Shown here one piece after another: positions 56,852 through 64,000 of a DNA stretch of 64,000 nt (position 1 is the first letter of the stretch; every line of letters begins with the position of its first letter). Under the pieces are notes generated by a model. The model saw nothing but the letters and a program-made list of their open reading frames with translations, was not told the DNA's origin and ran no database searches. The translations under genes and the position numbers were made by a program. Source of the DNA: Pelagibacterium limicola (lineage in GTDB: Bacteria; Pseudomonadota; Alphaproteobacteria; Rhizobiales; Devosiaceae); the NCBI RefSeq assembly GCF_015694405.1, contig NZ_JADQDB010000005.1, positions 86,589 to 150,588 on the forward strand, given 5' to 3'.

Positions 56852-58588
56852 ATGCGACGGTATCTTTTAGCATCGACAGCGGCCGCTGTCCTCATGGGCG
56901 CGGCAACCGTGCCGGCATGGGCGGACATGAACGCCGCCCGCGCCTTTCTCGACGCGGAGATCGGCGATCTTTCGAGCCTGAGCCGGGCCGAGCAGGAAGC
57001 CGAAATGCAGTGGTTCATCGACGCGGCCGAGCCCCTCAGAGGCATGGAAATCCGCGTCGTGTCGGAAACCATCACCACCCACGAATATGAAAGCCAGGTG
57101 CTTGCACCTGCTTTTTCCGCCATCACCGGTATTCGCGTCACCCATGATCTGATTTCCGAAGGCGACGTCGTTGAGCGCCTGCAGAGCCAGATGCAGACGG
57201 CCGAAAACCTCTATGACATGTACATCAACGACTCGGATCTGATCGGCACCCACTGGCGCTATGATCAGGTACGCAACCTCACCGACTTCATGGCGGGAGA
57301 CGGTGCGGACTTCACCAACCCAGATCTCGATCTTGACGATTTCGTGGGCCTTTCGTTCACCACGGCCCCCGATGGCAAGGTCTATCAACTGCCGGTCCAG
57401 CAGTTCGCCAACCTCTACTGGTTCCGCTACGACTGGTTTACCGATCCCGAGATCATGGCTGAATTCGAGGCCGAGTACGGTTATGAACTAGGGGTGCCCG
57501 TCAACTGGTCGGCCTATCAGGACATTGCCGAGTTCTTCACCGGCAAGCAGATCGACGGACGCACGGTCTATGGCCATATGGACTATGGCCGCAAGGACCC
57601 CTCGCTCGGATGGCGGTTCACCGATGCCTGGCTCTCGATGGCCGGAAACGGCGATCGTGGCCTGCCCAACGGTTTGCCGGTGGACGAATGGGGTATCCGC
57701 GTCAATGAGGCCGGTCAGCCGGTCGGTTCCTGCGTCGCGCGCGGCGGCGATACCAATGGTCCAGCTTCGGTCTATGCCATTCAGAAATATCTTGACTGGC
57801 TGTCCGCCTACGCTCCGCCGGAAGCCCAGGGCATGAACTTCTCGGAATCCGGTCCGGTACCCGCTCAAGGCGGAATCGCCCAACAGATCTTCTGGTATAC
57901 CGCCTTCACCGCCGACATGGTTGGCGAAGGTGCAACCGCCGTGCTTAACGAGGACGGCACGCCCAAATGGCGTATGGCACCTTCACCCCATGGCGTCTAT
58001 TGGGTCGATGGCATGAAGCTGGGTTATCAGGACGCCGGTTCGGTAACCCTGATGCAGTCCACGCCGCTCGATCGGGCGCAGGCCGCCTGGCTTTACGGCC
58101 AGTTCATCGCCTCCAAGACTGTCGACGTGAAAAAGAGCCATGTCGGCCTTACCTTCATTCGTGAATCGACCATCCAACACGACAGCTTTACCGAACGGGC
58201 TCCCCTGCTCGGTGGCCTGATCGAGTTCTATCGGTCTCCGGCCCGCGTCCAGTGGTCGCCGACCGGCACGAATGTTCCTGACTATCCGCGTCTGGCACAG
58301 CTCTGGTGGCAGCATATCGGCGATGCCTCCTCGGGCGAAAAGACCGCTCAGGAAGCGATGGACGCGCTTTGCGCCGAGCAGGAAGCAGTCATGGCGCGCC
58401 TGCAGGCGGCAGGGGTTCAGGGCGAATACGGCCCCATGCTCAACGAAGAGCAGTCACTTGAGTACTGGGTCGAACAGGCTGCGGCGGACGGCACCCTCGC
58501 TCCCCAGCCCAAAAAGGACAACGAAGAAGAAGAACCCATTACGATCAGCTATGACGAGTTGATCCAGAGCTGGGCTGCAATCCAGTAA
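56852..58588 (+). CDS. glpV: Glycerol ABC transporter, binding protein GlpV
   Basis: About 578 residues with a signal peptide (MRRYLLASTAAAVLMGAATVPAWAD), an unusually large extracytoplasmic solute-binding protein as in rhizobial GlpV. The mature chain has MEIRVVSETITTHEYESQVLAPAFSAITGI and many tryptophan/tyrosine residues. An acidic linker DNEEEEP lies near the C-terminus. The start has AGGGAGGA upstream; an earlier frame to 56723 overlaps glpU. A strong terminator follows, so it ends the operon. Confidence 0.93.
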   Translation: MRRYLLASTAAAVLMGAATVPAWADMNAARAFLDAEIGDLSSLSRAEQEAEMQWFIDAAEPLRGMEIRVVSETITTHEYESQVLAPAFSAITGIRVTHDLISEGDVVERLQSQMQTAENLYDMYINDSDLIGTHWRYDQVRNLTDFMAGDGADFTNPDLDLDDFVGLSFTTAPDGKVYQLPVQQFANLYWFRYDWFTDPEIMAEFEAEYGYELGVPVNWSAYQDIAEFFTGKQIDGRTVYGHMDYGRKDPSLGWRFTDAWLSMAGNGDRGLPNGLPVDEWGIRVNEAGQPVGSCVARGGDTNGPASVYAIQKYLDWLSAYAPPEAQGMNFSESGPVPAQGGIAQQIFWYTAFTADMVGEGATAVLNEDGTPKWRMAPSPHGVYWVDGMKLGYQDAGSVTLMQSTPLDRAQAAWLYGQFIASKTVDVKKSHVGLTFIRESTIQHDSFTERAPLLGGLIEFYRSPARVQWSPTGTNVPDYPRLAQLWWQHIGDASSGEKTAQEAMDALCAEQEAVMARLQAAGVQGEYGPMLNEEQSLEYWVEQAAADGTLAPQPKKDNEEEEPITISYDELIQSWAAIQ

Positions 58589-58612
58589 GGGTTGACGCCA
58601 GCGCAACCTGTC

Positions 58613-58643
58613 GTGCCGGGGCCCTGGGCTCCGGCACTTTTTT
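58613..58643 (+). terminator. Intrinsic terminator of the glp operon
   Basis: A 7-bp perfect stem GTGCCGG/CCGGCAC with a G/C-rich loop that can pair further is followed by TTTTTT, 25 bases after the glpV stop. It closes the glpD-STPQUV unit and shows that no glpK follows. Confidence 0.9.
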
Positions 58644-58779
58644 GTCTGCGGCCTGGCTGCCTATGCACCGTTGATCAAGCCAGCGGTTTGAGCGTTCTGG
58701 CGGCACGGGGAATAGCGACGGCGCGCGTACAACAACGTTCGCGGCTAAAAGCGAATGCCGACGTTGCCGTCCGGTTCGA

Positions 58780-59835
58780 CTAAAGCGTCGCCATGTCGAT
58801 GACGAACCGATACCTGACATCGCCCTTGAGCATGCGCTCATAGGCGGTGTTGATCTCGTTGGCCGCGATCACCTCGACATCGGAGACGATGCCATGCTCT
58901 CCGCAAAAGGCCAGCATTTCAGCGGTCTCGGGGATTCCGCCGATCGTCGAACCCGCAATCGAGCGCCGCGCGCCGATGAGTTGGCCCACCGAAAGCGGCG
59001 GGGGCGCGTGTTCGGGAATGCCGAGCATCACCAGAACCCCGTCACGGGTCAAAAGCCGGACATAGTCATTGAGATCGTGCTGGCCCGAAACCGTATCGAT
59101 AATCAGATCGAAGCTGCGGCGATGCGCACCCATCTGTGTCTTGTCGGTCGACACAACCACGTCTTGCGCGCCGAGCTTTTCGGCATCTGCCGCCTTGGAT
59201 GGCGATGTGGTGAACATGACGACGTGCGCACCCATCGCGCGAGCGAATTTGACGCCCATATGTCCAAGCCCGCCCAGACCCACAACGCCGACCTTCTTGC
59301 CCGGCCCAGCGCCCCAATGCCTGAGCGGAGACCATGTGGTAATCCCCGCGCAAAGCAGGGGCGCCGCCGCGGCAGGATCGAGATTTTCGGGGATGGCCAG
59401 TACGAAATGCTGGTCGACGACGATGCGCTTTGAATAGCCGCCATAGGTGACGCCGCCCGAAAACTTGTCGGCGTCATTATAGGTGCCGGTAAACCCTTCG
59501 TCGCAATAGGCTTCCAGACCCTCGCGGCACGATGGACAGGTGCGGCAGCTATCGACCATCACGCCGACGCCGACCATGTCGCCGACCTTGTAGCGCGATA
59601 CAGCGCCACCCATCCGTGAAACGCGACCAATGATCTCGTGCCCCGGCACGACCGGATATTTGGCTCCGCCCCATTCGTTACGCACCGTGTGCAGGTCCGA
59701 GTGACAGACCCCACAATAGAGAATGTCGATTTCGATATCACCCTGCCCGGGCTCACGGCGTTCGATCGTAAGGGCTGCGAGCGGAGCAGTAGCGGCGCTG
59801 GCGCCGTAGGCGGCTATGGTCTGCATCGTGGTCAA
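58780..59835 (-). CDS. NAD(P)-dependent zinc alcohol dehydrogenase
   Basis: 351 residues of the YahK/cinnamyl-alcohol-dehydrogenase-like group: catalytic zinc CGVCHSDLH and GHEIIGRV, structural-zinc cysteines in CRTCPSCREGLEAYCD, and the Rossmann GVVGLGGLGHMGVKFA. It reduces aldehydes or oxidises alcohols; the physiological substrate is unknown. The ATG at 59826 is an alternative start. A C-terminal remnant of a relative lies at 50214-50402. Confidence 0.92.
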   Translation of the reverse strand: MTTMQTIAAYGASAATAPLAALTIERREPGQGDIEIDILYCGVCHSDLHTVRNEWGGAKYPVVPGHEIIGRVSRMGGAVSRYKVGDMVGVGVMVDSCRTCPSCREGLEAYCDEGFTGTYNDADKFSGGVTYGGYSKRIVVDQHFVLAIPENLDPAAAAPLLCAGITTWSPLRHWGAGPGKKVGVVGLGGLGHMGVKFARAMGAHVVMFTTSPSKAADAEKLGAQDVVVSTDKTQMGAHRRSFDLIIDTVSGQHDLNDYVRLLTRDGVLVMLGIPEHAPPPLSVGQLIGARRSIAGSTIGGIPETAEMLAFCGEHGIVSDVEVIAANEINTAYERMLKGDVRYRFVIDMATL

Positions 59836-59836
59836 C

Positions 59837-60946
59837 TCAGTTTTGCGGAAACGGCTTGAAGTGCTTTGACAGTTTTAGGCTCTGCGCCTGGTAATTGGAT
59901 CCGAGCGCCGAACCGTAAAGCGTATCGGGCCGCTCTGCCATCTTTTCATAGAGCAGCCGCCCCACCGTCTGTCCATGCCCCAGAAGGAACGGCACCTCGC
60001 GGCTCCTGACTTCCAGAACCGCACGGGATCCCTCGCCGCCCGCCGCCGAATGGCCGAAGCCGGGGTCGAAGAACCCTGCGTAATGTACCCGGAATTCGCC
60101 AACCAGGGGGTCGAACGGCACCATCTCGGCGGCGTAATCGGGGGGCACATGCACGCTTTCGCGGGACACGAGAATATAGAACTCGTCGGGGTCGAGGATC
60201 AGTTCATTGTCGCCGCGATTGTACAGTGGCTCCCAATAATCGAGCACGTCGAGCGCGTTCTTTTTGTCCACATCGACCACTGCCGTGTGACGCTTGGAGC
60301 GGAAACCGATCAGTCCTCCACGTCCATCGCCCCTGAGATCGATTGAAAGCGACACGCCCTCGCCCACATCCATGTTGGGCTCGAACACCAGCGTCTCCTT
60401 CTTGTGAAGCGCCTTGTGCTGGGCGACCGATAGACGCGGGTTGCCCGAACGGAACCGCATCTGGGAGAGGCGCGATCCGGTTCGCACCAAAACGGGAAAT
60501 GTGCGCGGTGAAATCTCGAGATAGAGCGGGCCTTTATAGCCGGCGGGAACGGTATCGAAGCTGCGCGCGCCGTCGGTTATGACACGGGTGAAGATATCGA
60601 GCCGCCCCGTCGAGCTCTTGGGATTGGCCGCCGCTGCCACTTCCCTCGGCAGGTCGAGGCTTTCAAGCAAAGGGACGATGTAGACGCAGCCGCGTTCGAG
60701 CACCGCTCCCTTGGTCAGGTCGATCTCGTGAAGCTTGAGATTTTCGACCCGCGCAGCGACGGTCTTTTCCGGGCCGGGGAGAAAGCTCGACCGCACGCGT
60801 AGCGCCTTCTCGCCCAGGCGCAGGTCAAGGCTCGCCGGCTGAACCTGATCGGCGTCGAATTTCTTGCCCGAAGCAATTGCGCCTGTCTTGGCCAAGGCCT
60901 TGATGAGCCGGGTCGAGAAGATACCCTGTGGCCACGCTTCACCCAT
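59837..60946 (-). CDS. dcd: 2'-deoxycytidine 5'-triphosphate deaminase, long two-domain form
   Basis: About 369 residues from the ATG at 60946, nearly twice the length of E. coli Dcd (about 190). Both halves look like dUTPase/Dcd folds: the first with NPKSSTGRLDIFTRVITDGARSFD and GPLYLEISPRTFPVLVRTGSRLSQMRF, the second with the later MVPFDPLVGEFRVHYAGFFDPGFGH. It should deaminate dCTP to dUTP. The single-chain duplication is a known alphaproteobacterial form and is often next to metZ, as here. Confidence 0.9.
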   Translation of the reverse strand: MGEAWPQGIFSTRLIKALAKTGAIASGKKFDADQVQPASLDLRLGEKALRVRSSFLPGPEKTVAARVENLKLHEIDLTKGAVLERGCVYIVPLLESLDLPREVAAAANPKSSTGRLDIFTRVITDGARSFDTVPAGYKGPLYLEISPRTFPVLVRTGSRLSQMRFRSGNPRLSVAQHKALHKKETLVFEPNMDVGEGVSLSIDLRGDGRGGLIGFRSKRHTAVVDVDKKNALDVLDYWEPLYNRGDNELILDPDEFYILVSRESVHVPPDYAAEMVPFDPLVGEFRVHYAGFFDPGFGHSAAGGEGSRAVLEVRSREVPFLLGHGQTVGRLLYEKMAERPDTLYGSALGSNYQAQSLKLSKHFKPFPQN

Positions 60947-61048
60947 GATGCGGCTCCGCCTCCCGTGAACTCTCCGGTTCAGGCTTACCAACGCTTGCGA
61001 TTGACGCCAAGCCGCATTTGGCGGTAAGTCACCGCTGACTGCGCGTGT

Positions 61049-61112
61049 CGCGGTCAGGTGGTGATTTGGCCGGTCAGATTGCAGGCCACCTAAAACAAGT
61101 TGCTAAAGCGAC
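61049..61112 (+). ncRNA. SAM-II riboswitch (metA/metZ type) of metZ
   Basis: The stretch carries the SAM-II landmarks in order: a P1 half AGGTGG, GTGATTTGGCCG, then TTGCAGGCCACCT closing P1, an A-rich AAAACAAGT, and TGCTAAAGCGACC forming the pseudoknot with the loop. It lies 56 bases before the metZ ATG and is followed by an intrinsic terminator. When SAM is plentiful the aptamer should shut off metZ. Confidence 0.92.
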
Positions 61113-61121
61113 CTATCTTTC

Positions 61122-61154
61122 GCACCGGCCGCGTCATACGCGTGCCGGTTTTTT
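61122..61154 (+). terminator. Terminator in the metZ leader
   Basis: ACCGGC (61124-61129) pairs with GCCGGT (61144-61149), and the inner CGCGT pairs with ACGCG around a CAT loop (one bulge). TTTTTT follows at 61149-61154. It sits directly after the SAM-II aptamer and before the Shine-Dalgarno GAGG, and is likely part of riboswitch control. Confidence 0.8.
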
Positions 61155-61167
61155 GTTGAGGTGACCC

Positions 61168-62373
61168 ATGTCGAAAGAAAAGAACCCGCTTTTTGACCAC
61201 ACGCGCCGCAAGGCGCAGACGATGCTGGTTCACGGCGGCATGGAGCGCAGCCAGCACGGGGAAACCTCCGAAGCGATCTTTTTCAATTCCGGCTTCGTCT
61301 ACCCCACTTCGGCTGGCGCCGAAGCACGGTTCAAGGGCGAAGAGCCGGGCCATATCTATTCGCGCTTTTCCAACCCTACCGTCGAAATGTTCCAAAAGCG
61401 CGCCGCGTTGCTCGAAGGCGCCGAAGCTGCTCGCGGTACGGCCACAGGCATGGCCGCTGTGACCACCGCCGTAATGAGCCAGGTGCGCGCGGGCGATCAT
61501 GCTGTCGCGGCACGCGCGCTCTTTGGGGGCTGCCGTTATGTTGTCGAGGACTACCTGCCGCGCTGGGGGGTGGAGTCGACGCTGGTCGATGGCCGGGACC
61601 CGGAAAACTTCGCCCGCGCCATGCGGCCCAACACCAAGGTGGTGTTCGTCGAAACGCCGACTAACCCGACGCTCGAACTGGTGGATTTGAAGGCCGTTGC
61701 CGATATCGCTCATGCCCACGGCGCCGTGCTGATCGTCGACAACGTCTTTGCCACTCCGATCTGGCAGAAACCGCTCGAGCTTGGCGCTGACCTTGTCACC
61801 TATTCGGCCACCAAGCACATGGATGGGCAGGGCAGGGCGCTGGGCGGAGTAATCCTTGGCCGCAAGGAACTGATCGAGGCTGACGTTCATACCATCATCC
61901 GGCAGACCGGGCCCTCGATGAGCCCGTTTAATGCGTGGGTGTTTCTCAAGGGTCTCGAAACCCTGCCCTTGCGCGTAAAGGCGATGACGGAAAGCGCGGC
62001 CAAGCTCGCGGATTTCTTTGCCGGTCACCCCAAGATTGAACTGGTGAGCTACCCCTTTCATCCCTCGCACCCGCAATACGACCTCGCCAAACGACAGATG
62101 GGCGCCGGATCGACGCTCGTTGCAATTACCGTCAAGGGGGGAAAAGAGGCGGCGTTCAAGGTTGCCGATGCATTGGCGGTGGTTGCCATTTCCAACAATC
62201 TGGGCGACGCCAAATCGATCGTCTCCCACCCCGCCACCACTACGCACCAGCGGTTCTCGGACGCCGACAAAGCCGAAATGGGCATTACCGAGGGCCTGCT
62301 ACGCCTCTCGGTCGGCCTGGAGGATTCCGAAGACCTCATCGCCGACTTTGCTTACGCGCTCGATCAGGCCTAA
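61168..62373 (+). CDS. metZ: O-succinylhomoserine sulfhydrylase
   Basis: 401 residues of the Cys/Met metabolism PLP family. The PLP lysine is in TYSATKHMDGQGRALGG, with ETPTNPTLELVDL, IVDNVFATPIWQKPLELGAD and the C-terminal RLSVGLEDSEDLIADFAYALDQA. It makes homocysteine directly from O-succinylhomoserine and sulfide. The SAM-II leader supports the methionine-pathway assignment (cystathionine gamma-synthase is the less likely alternative). GAGG precedes the ATG. Confidence 0.94.
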   Translation: MSKEKNPLFDHTRRKAQTMLVHGGMERSQHGETSEAIFFNSGFVYPTSAGAEARFKGEEPGHIYSRFSNPTVEMFQKRAALLEGAEAARGTATGMAAVTTAVMSQVRAGDHAVAARALFGGCRYVVEDYLPRWGVESTLVDGRDPENFARAMRPNTKVVFVETPTNPTLELVDLKAVADIAHAHGAVLIVDNVFATPIWQKPLELGADLVTYSATKHMDGQGRALGGVILGRKELIEADVHTIIRQTGPSMSPFNAWVFLKGLETLPLRVKAMTESAAKLADFFAGHPKIELVSYPFHPSHPQYDLAKRQMGAGSTLVAITVKGGKEAAFKVADALAVVAISNNLGDAKSIVSHPATTTHQRFSDADKAEMGITEGLLRLSVGLEDSEDLIADFAYALDQA

Positions 62374-62395
62374 AGAGAGCGCGCGCTGGCGGGAC

Positions 62396-64000
62396 CTATT
62401 CCGCCGGCGCCACCTGCGGCGCTTCATGGTGCCGGCCCGCGATCATTTCACGAAAGGTCGGGGCATTGGGGGTCATGAAGGCCCAGCGCAGGAAGGCCGC
62501 GATGTCTGCGCCGATGCCAAGAATGGCGGGCACGAGGAACAGGACCAGCAGCGTTGCAAGGCTTAGCCCCGAGACGATGGTGAGTGCCATCGGGATCAGG
62601 AACTGAGCTACAAGGCTCTTCTCGAAAAGGAGTGGCGTCAGCCCTCCGATCGTCGTCAATGATGTGAGGATAACCGCCCGCAACCGGTCCTTGGAAGCGC
62701 CGATGGAGGCCTGCCGCAACCCTTGTCCGTCGGCCAGCCTTTCGTTCATGCGTGCGATCATGACGATGGAAGCGTTGACCAGAATGCCGCCTAATCCCAG
62801 CATTCCCATCATCGAAACGACAGTCAACGGATAGCCGAGGAGGAAATGCCCCCAGGCCGCTCCCGCGATGCCGAAGGGGATGATGGCCATCACCGCAAAG
62901 GGCGTGAACCACGACGCGAAAATCCACGAGATGATGATATACATCACCGCCAGCGCGAATACGGCGCCGATGCCGAGATCGGCGAAGGCGGCGTTCTGTT
63001 CGGCCCGGCGTCCACCGAATTCGTAGGCTATGCCATAACGTGCCGTGATCTGTGGCAGGTAGTCCGATGCCAGCCGCGCAAGGATGGCGCCCGAGTCGGC
63101 ACCCTCATCGACGTTAGCCCTGACCGACACCGCCGTCCGCCCATTCTCGCGCGCAATAAAGGCAAAGCCTTGCCGCTCGGAGAAATCGACGATCGAGGCG
63201 AGCGGGACATAGGTCCCCGAGGGCGCGCGCACCCACATTTCGCGCAGCGCCGCCGAGCCGGACCGTTCGTTCTCCCGTAGCAGCTTGACGGCTATTTCGT
63301 CTTCATGGGCTGCGATGGTTCCCACAGTCCGCCCCTCGAAGGCGTCTCGTACCTGGGTGCCCAGCGTGTTGAGGTCAAAGCCGAGCGCAGTCCCCCGGGC
63401 GTTGAGGTTCATGATCAGCTCGGGACCGCCGTAAAAGAGCGTATCGGAGGTCGAACTGACTTCAGGAAAGCCCTCGAGCACGTCCTGAAGCGCTTCTGAT
63501 GCCTGCTTGAGCACACTCGCCGAAGCGCCGATGAAGCGGATATCGATGGCCTGCCCCTGCGGGCCGCCCCGGAACTCGCGCACGCCGATGCTTGAAACGC
63601 CCGCAACGGCTGGCAGGTTGTCCCTGAGCGCCTGGGTTATGACGGCAGTGCGCACCGAACGCTGTTCGGACGGCGTAAGGTAGACGTTGAAATCCGCCCG
63701 GCCCTCTTCGAGGTCGAGGCTTGCATAGGTCGTGACGATCAGCGTTTCGCCATTGGGCGCGAGGTTTCGCTCGACCTCGGCGACCGAGCGCTCGATATCT
63801 TCGATGATCGCTGCCATTTCGCTCTGCGGCGTTCCGGCCTGGAACTGGGCAGATACGTTGAAGCTTTCGCCTTCGGCGGTCGGGAAGAATTCGAACCGTA
63901 ACTGGTTCGAGCCGAGCAGCCCCAGCGCGCCGATGCAAATGGCAAGCGCGATCGCGGCGGTCAGATAGCGCCAAGAATAGGACCATTCGGCGAGGGTCCC
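62396..64000 (-). CDS. RND family efflux permease, partial (5' end beyond right edge)
   Basis: The frame is open to the window edge; at least 534 C-terminal residues are present. It has the second half of an AcrB/MexF-like permease: the start of a membrane helix (LTAAIALAICIGALGLLG), a large periplasmic porter/docking region, then the helices IGAVFALAVMYIIISWIFASW, FAVMAIIPFGIAGAAWGHFLLGYPLTVVSMMGMLGLGGILVNASIVMI and a final pair. Proton-driven export is expected; the substrate and partners lie outside. It ends 22 bases from metZ (convergent). Confidence 0.9.
   Translation of the reverse strand, partial: GTLAEWSYSWRYLTAAIALAICIGALGLLGSNQLRFEFFPTAEGESFNVSAQFQAGTPQSEMAAIIEDIERSVAEVERNLAPNGETLIVTTYASLDLEEGRADFNVYLTPSEQRSVRTAVITQALRDNLPAVAGVSSIGVREFRGGPQGQAIDIRFIGASASVLKQASEALQDVLEGFPEVSSTSDTLFYGGPELIMNLNARGTALGFDLNTLGTQVRDAFEGRTVGTIAAHEDEIAVKLLRENERSGSAALREMWVRAPSGTYVPLASIVDFSERQGFAFIARENGRTAVSVRANVDEGADSGAILARLASDYLPQITARYGIAYEFGGRRAEQNAAFADLGIGAVFALAVMYIIISWIFASWFTPFAVMAIIPFGIAGAAWGHFLLGYPLTVVSMMGMLGLGGILVNASIVMIARMNERLADGQGLRQASIGASKDRLRAVILTSLTTIGGLTPLLFEKSLVAQFLIPMALTIVSGLSLATLLVLFLVPAILGIGADIAAFLRWAFMTPNAPTFREMIAGRHHEAPQVAPAE

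Overview
The window looks like chromosomal DNA from a high-GC alphaproteobacterium of the order Hyphomicrobiales, probably Devosiaceae (Devosia or Pelagibacterium type). This rests on the gene families and their pairings: the rhizobial-type glycerol ABC transporter glpSTPQUV, the urt-ure urea locus, a SAM-II riboswitch on metZ beside a long two-domain dCTP deaminase, MmcB, Usg, DUF1127 and DUF6455 proteins, and UbiTUV. The genus is an inference. About 57 protein genes, one tRNA and several convincing regulatory elements can be supported. No rRNA, CRISPR array, prophage or intact insertion sequence was seen.

Layout. 1-1.7 kb: a tandem pair of related glycosyltransferases, the second cut by the left edge. 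1.7-6.2 kb: rpmI-rplT-pheS-pheT on the minus strand, with a readable promoter and a strong hairpin/U-run between rplT and pheS. 6.2-15.1 kb: a chemoreceptor, a ROK kinase overlapping cutC, hrpB, usg and a D-lactate dehydrogenase. 15.1-19.6 kb (minus): an inositol-phosphatase-like gene, trmB, metK and lnt. 19.6-20.0 kb: a structured non-coding region.

20-33.8 kb is a nitrogen-scavenging locus: the urea importer urtABCDE, then ureDAB, ureC and ureEFG. The urease genes are interrupted twice, first by an antisense gene for a secreted acidic protein between ureB and ureC, then by DUF2726-azlCD-mliC between ureC and ureE. Sigma-54 promoters with the same core (GGCACGCTTC) precede urtA and ureE, which suggests joint NtrC control of uptake and nickel-cofactor assembly.

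33.8-38.1 kb: a GNAT acetyltransferase, DUF1127, mmcB, a META protein, a ribokinase and an RNA m5U methyltransferase. 38.1-43.4 kb: the glycerol-3-phosphate importer ugpBAEC behind three 11-bp-spaced PHO-box repeats, followed by a DUF4893 protein. 43.8-46.8 kb: ubiTUV for oxygen-independent ubiquinone hydroxylation, a decayed reading frame and a DUF6455 protein. 47.1-50.2 kb: a glycine-betaine type importer proXWV with a terminator after proX. 50.2-50.6 kb: an alcohol dehydrogenase 3' remnant next to tRNA-Gly(CCC).

51-58.6 kb: glpD and the glycerol importer glpSTPQUV. Its two ATPases carry complementary motif defects, so one ATP site should be canonical and the other degenerate. 58.8-64 kb: an alcohol dehydrogenase, a fused dCTP deaminase, metZ under a SAM-II riboswitch with an intrinsic terminator, and an RND efflux permease cut by the right edge.

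Taken together the window is rich in nutrient-uptake operons, each with its own recognisable control signal: sigma-54 for urea, PHO box for glycerol-3-phosphate, a DeoR-type repeat for glycerol and SAM-II for methionine. In three of the operons the binding-protein gene comes first and is followed at once by a hairpin.
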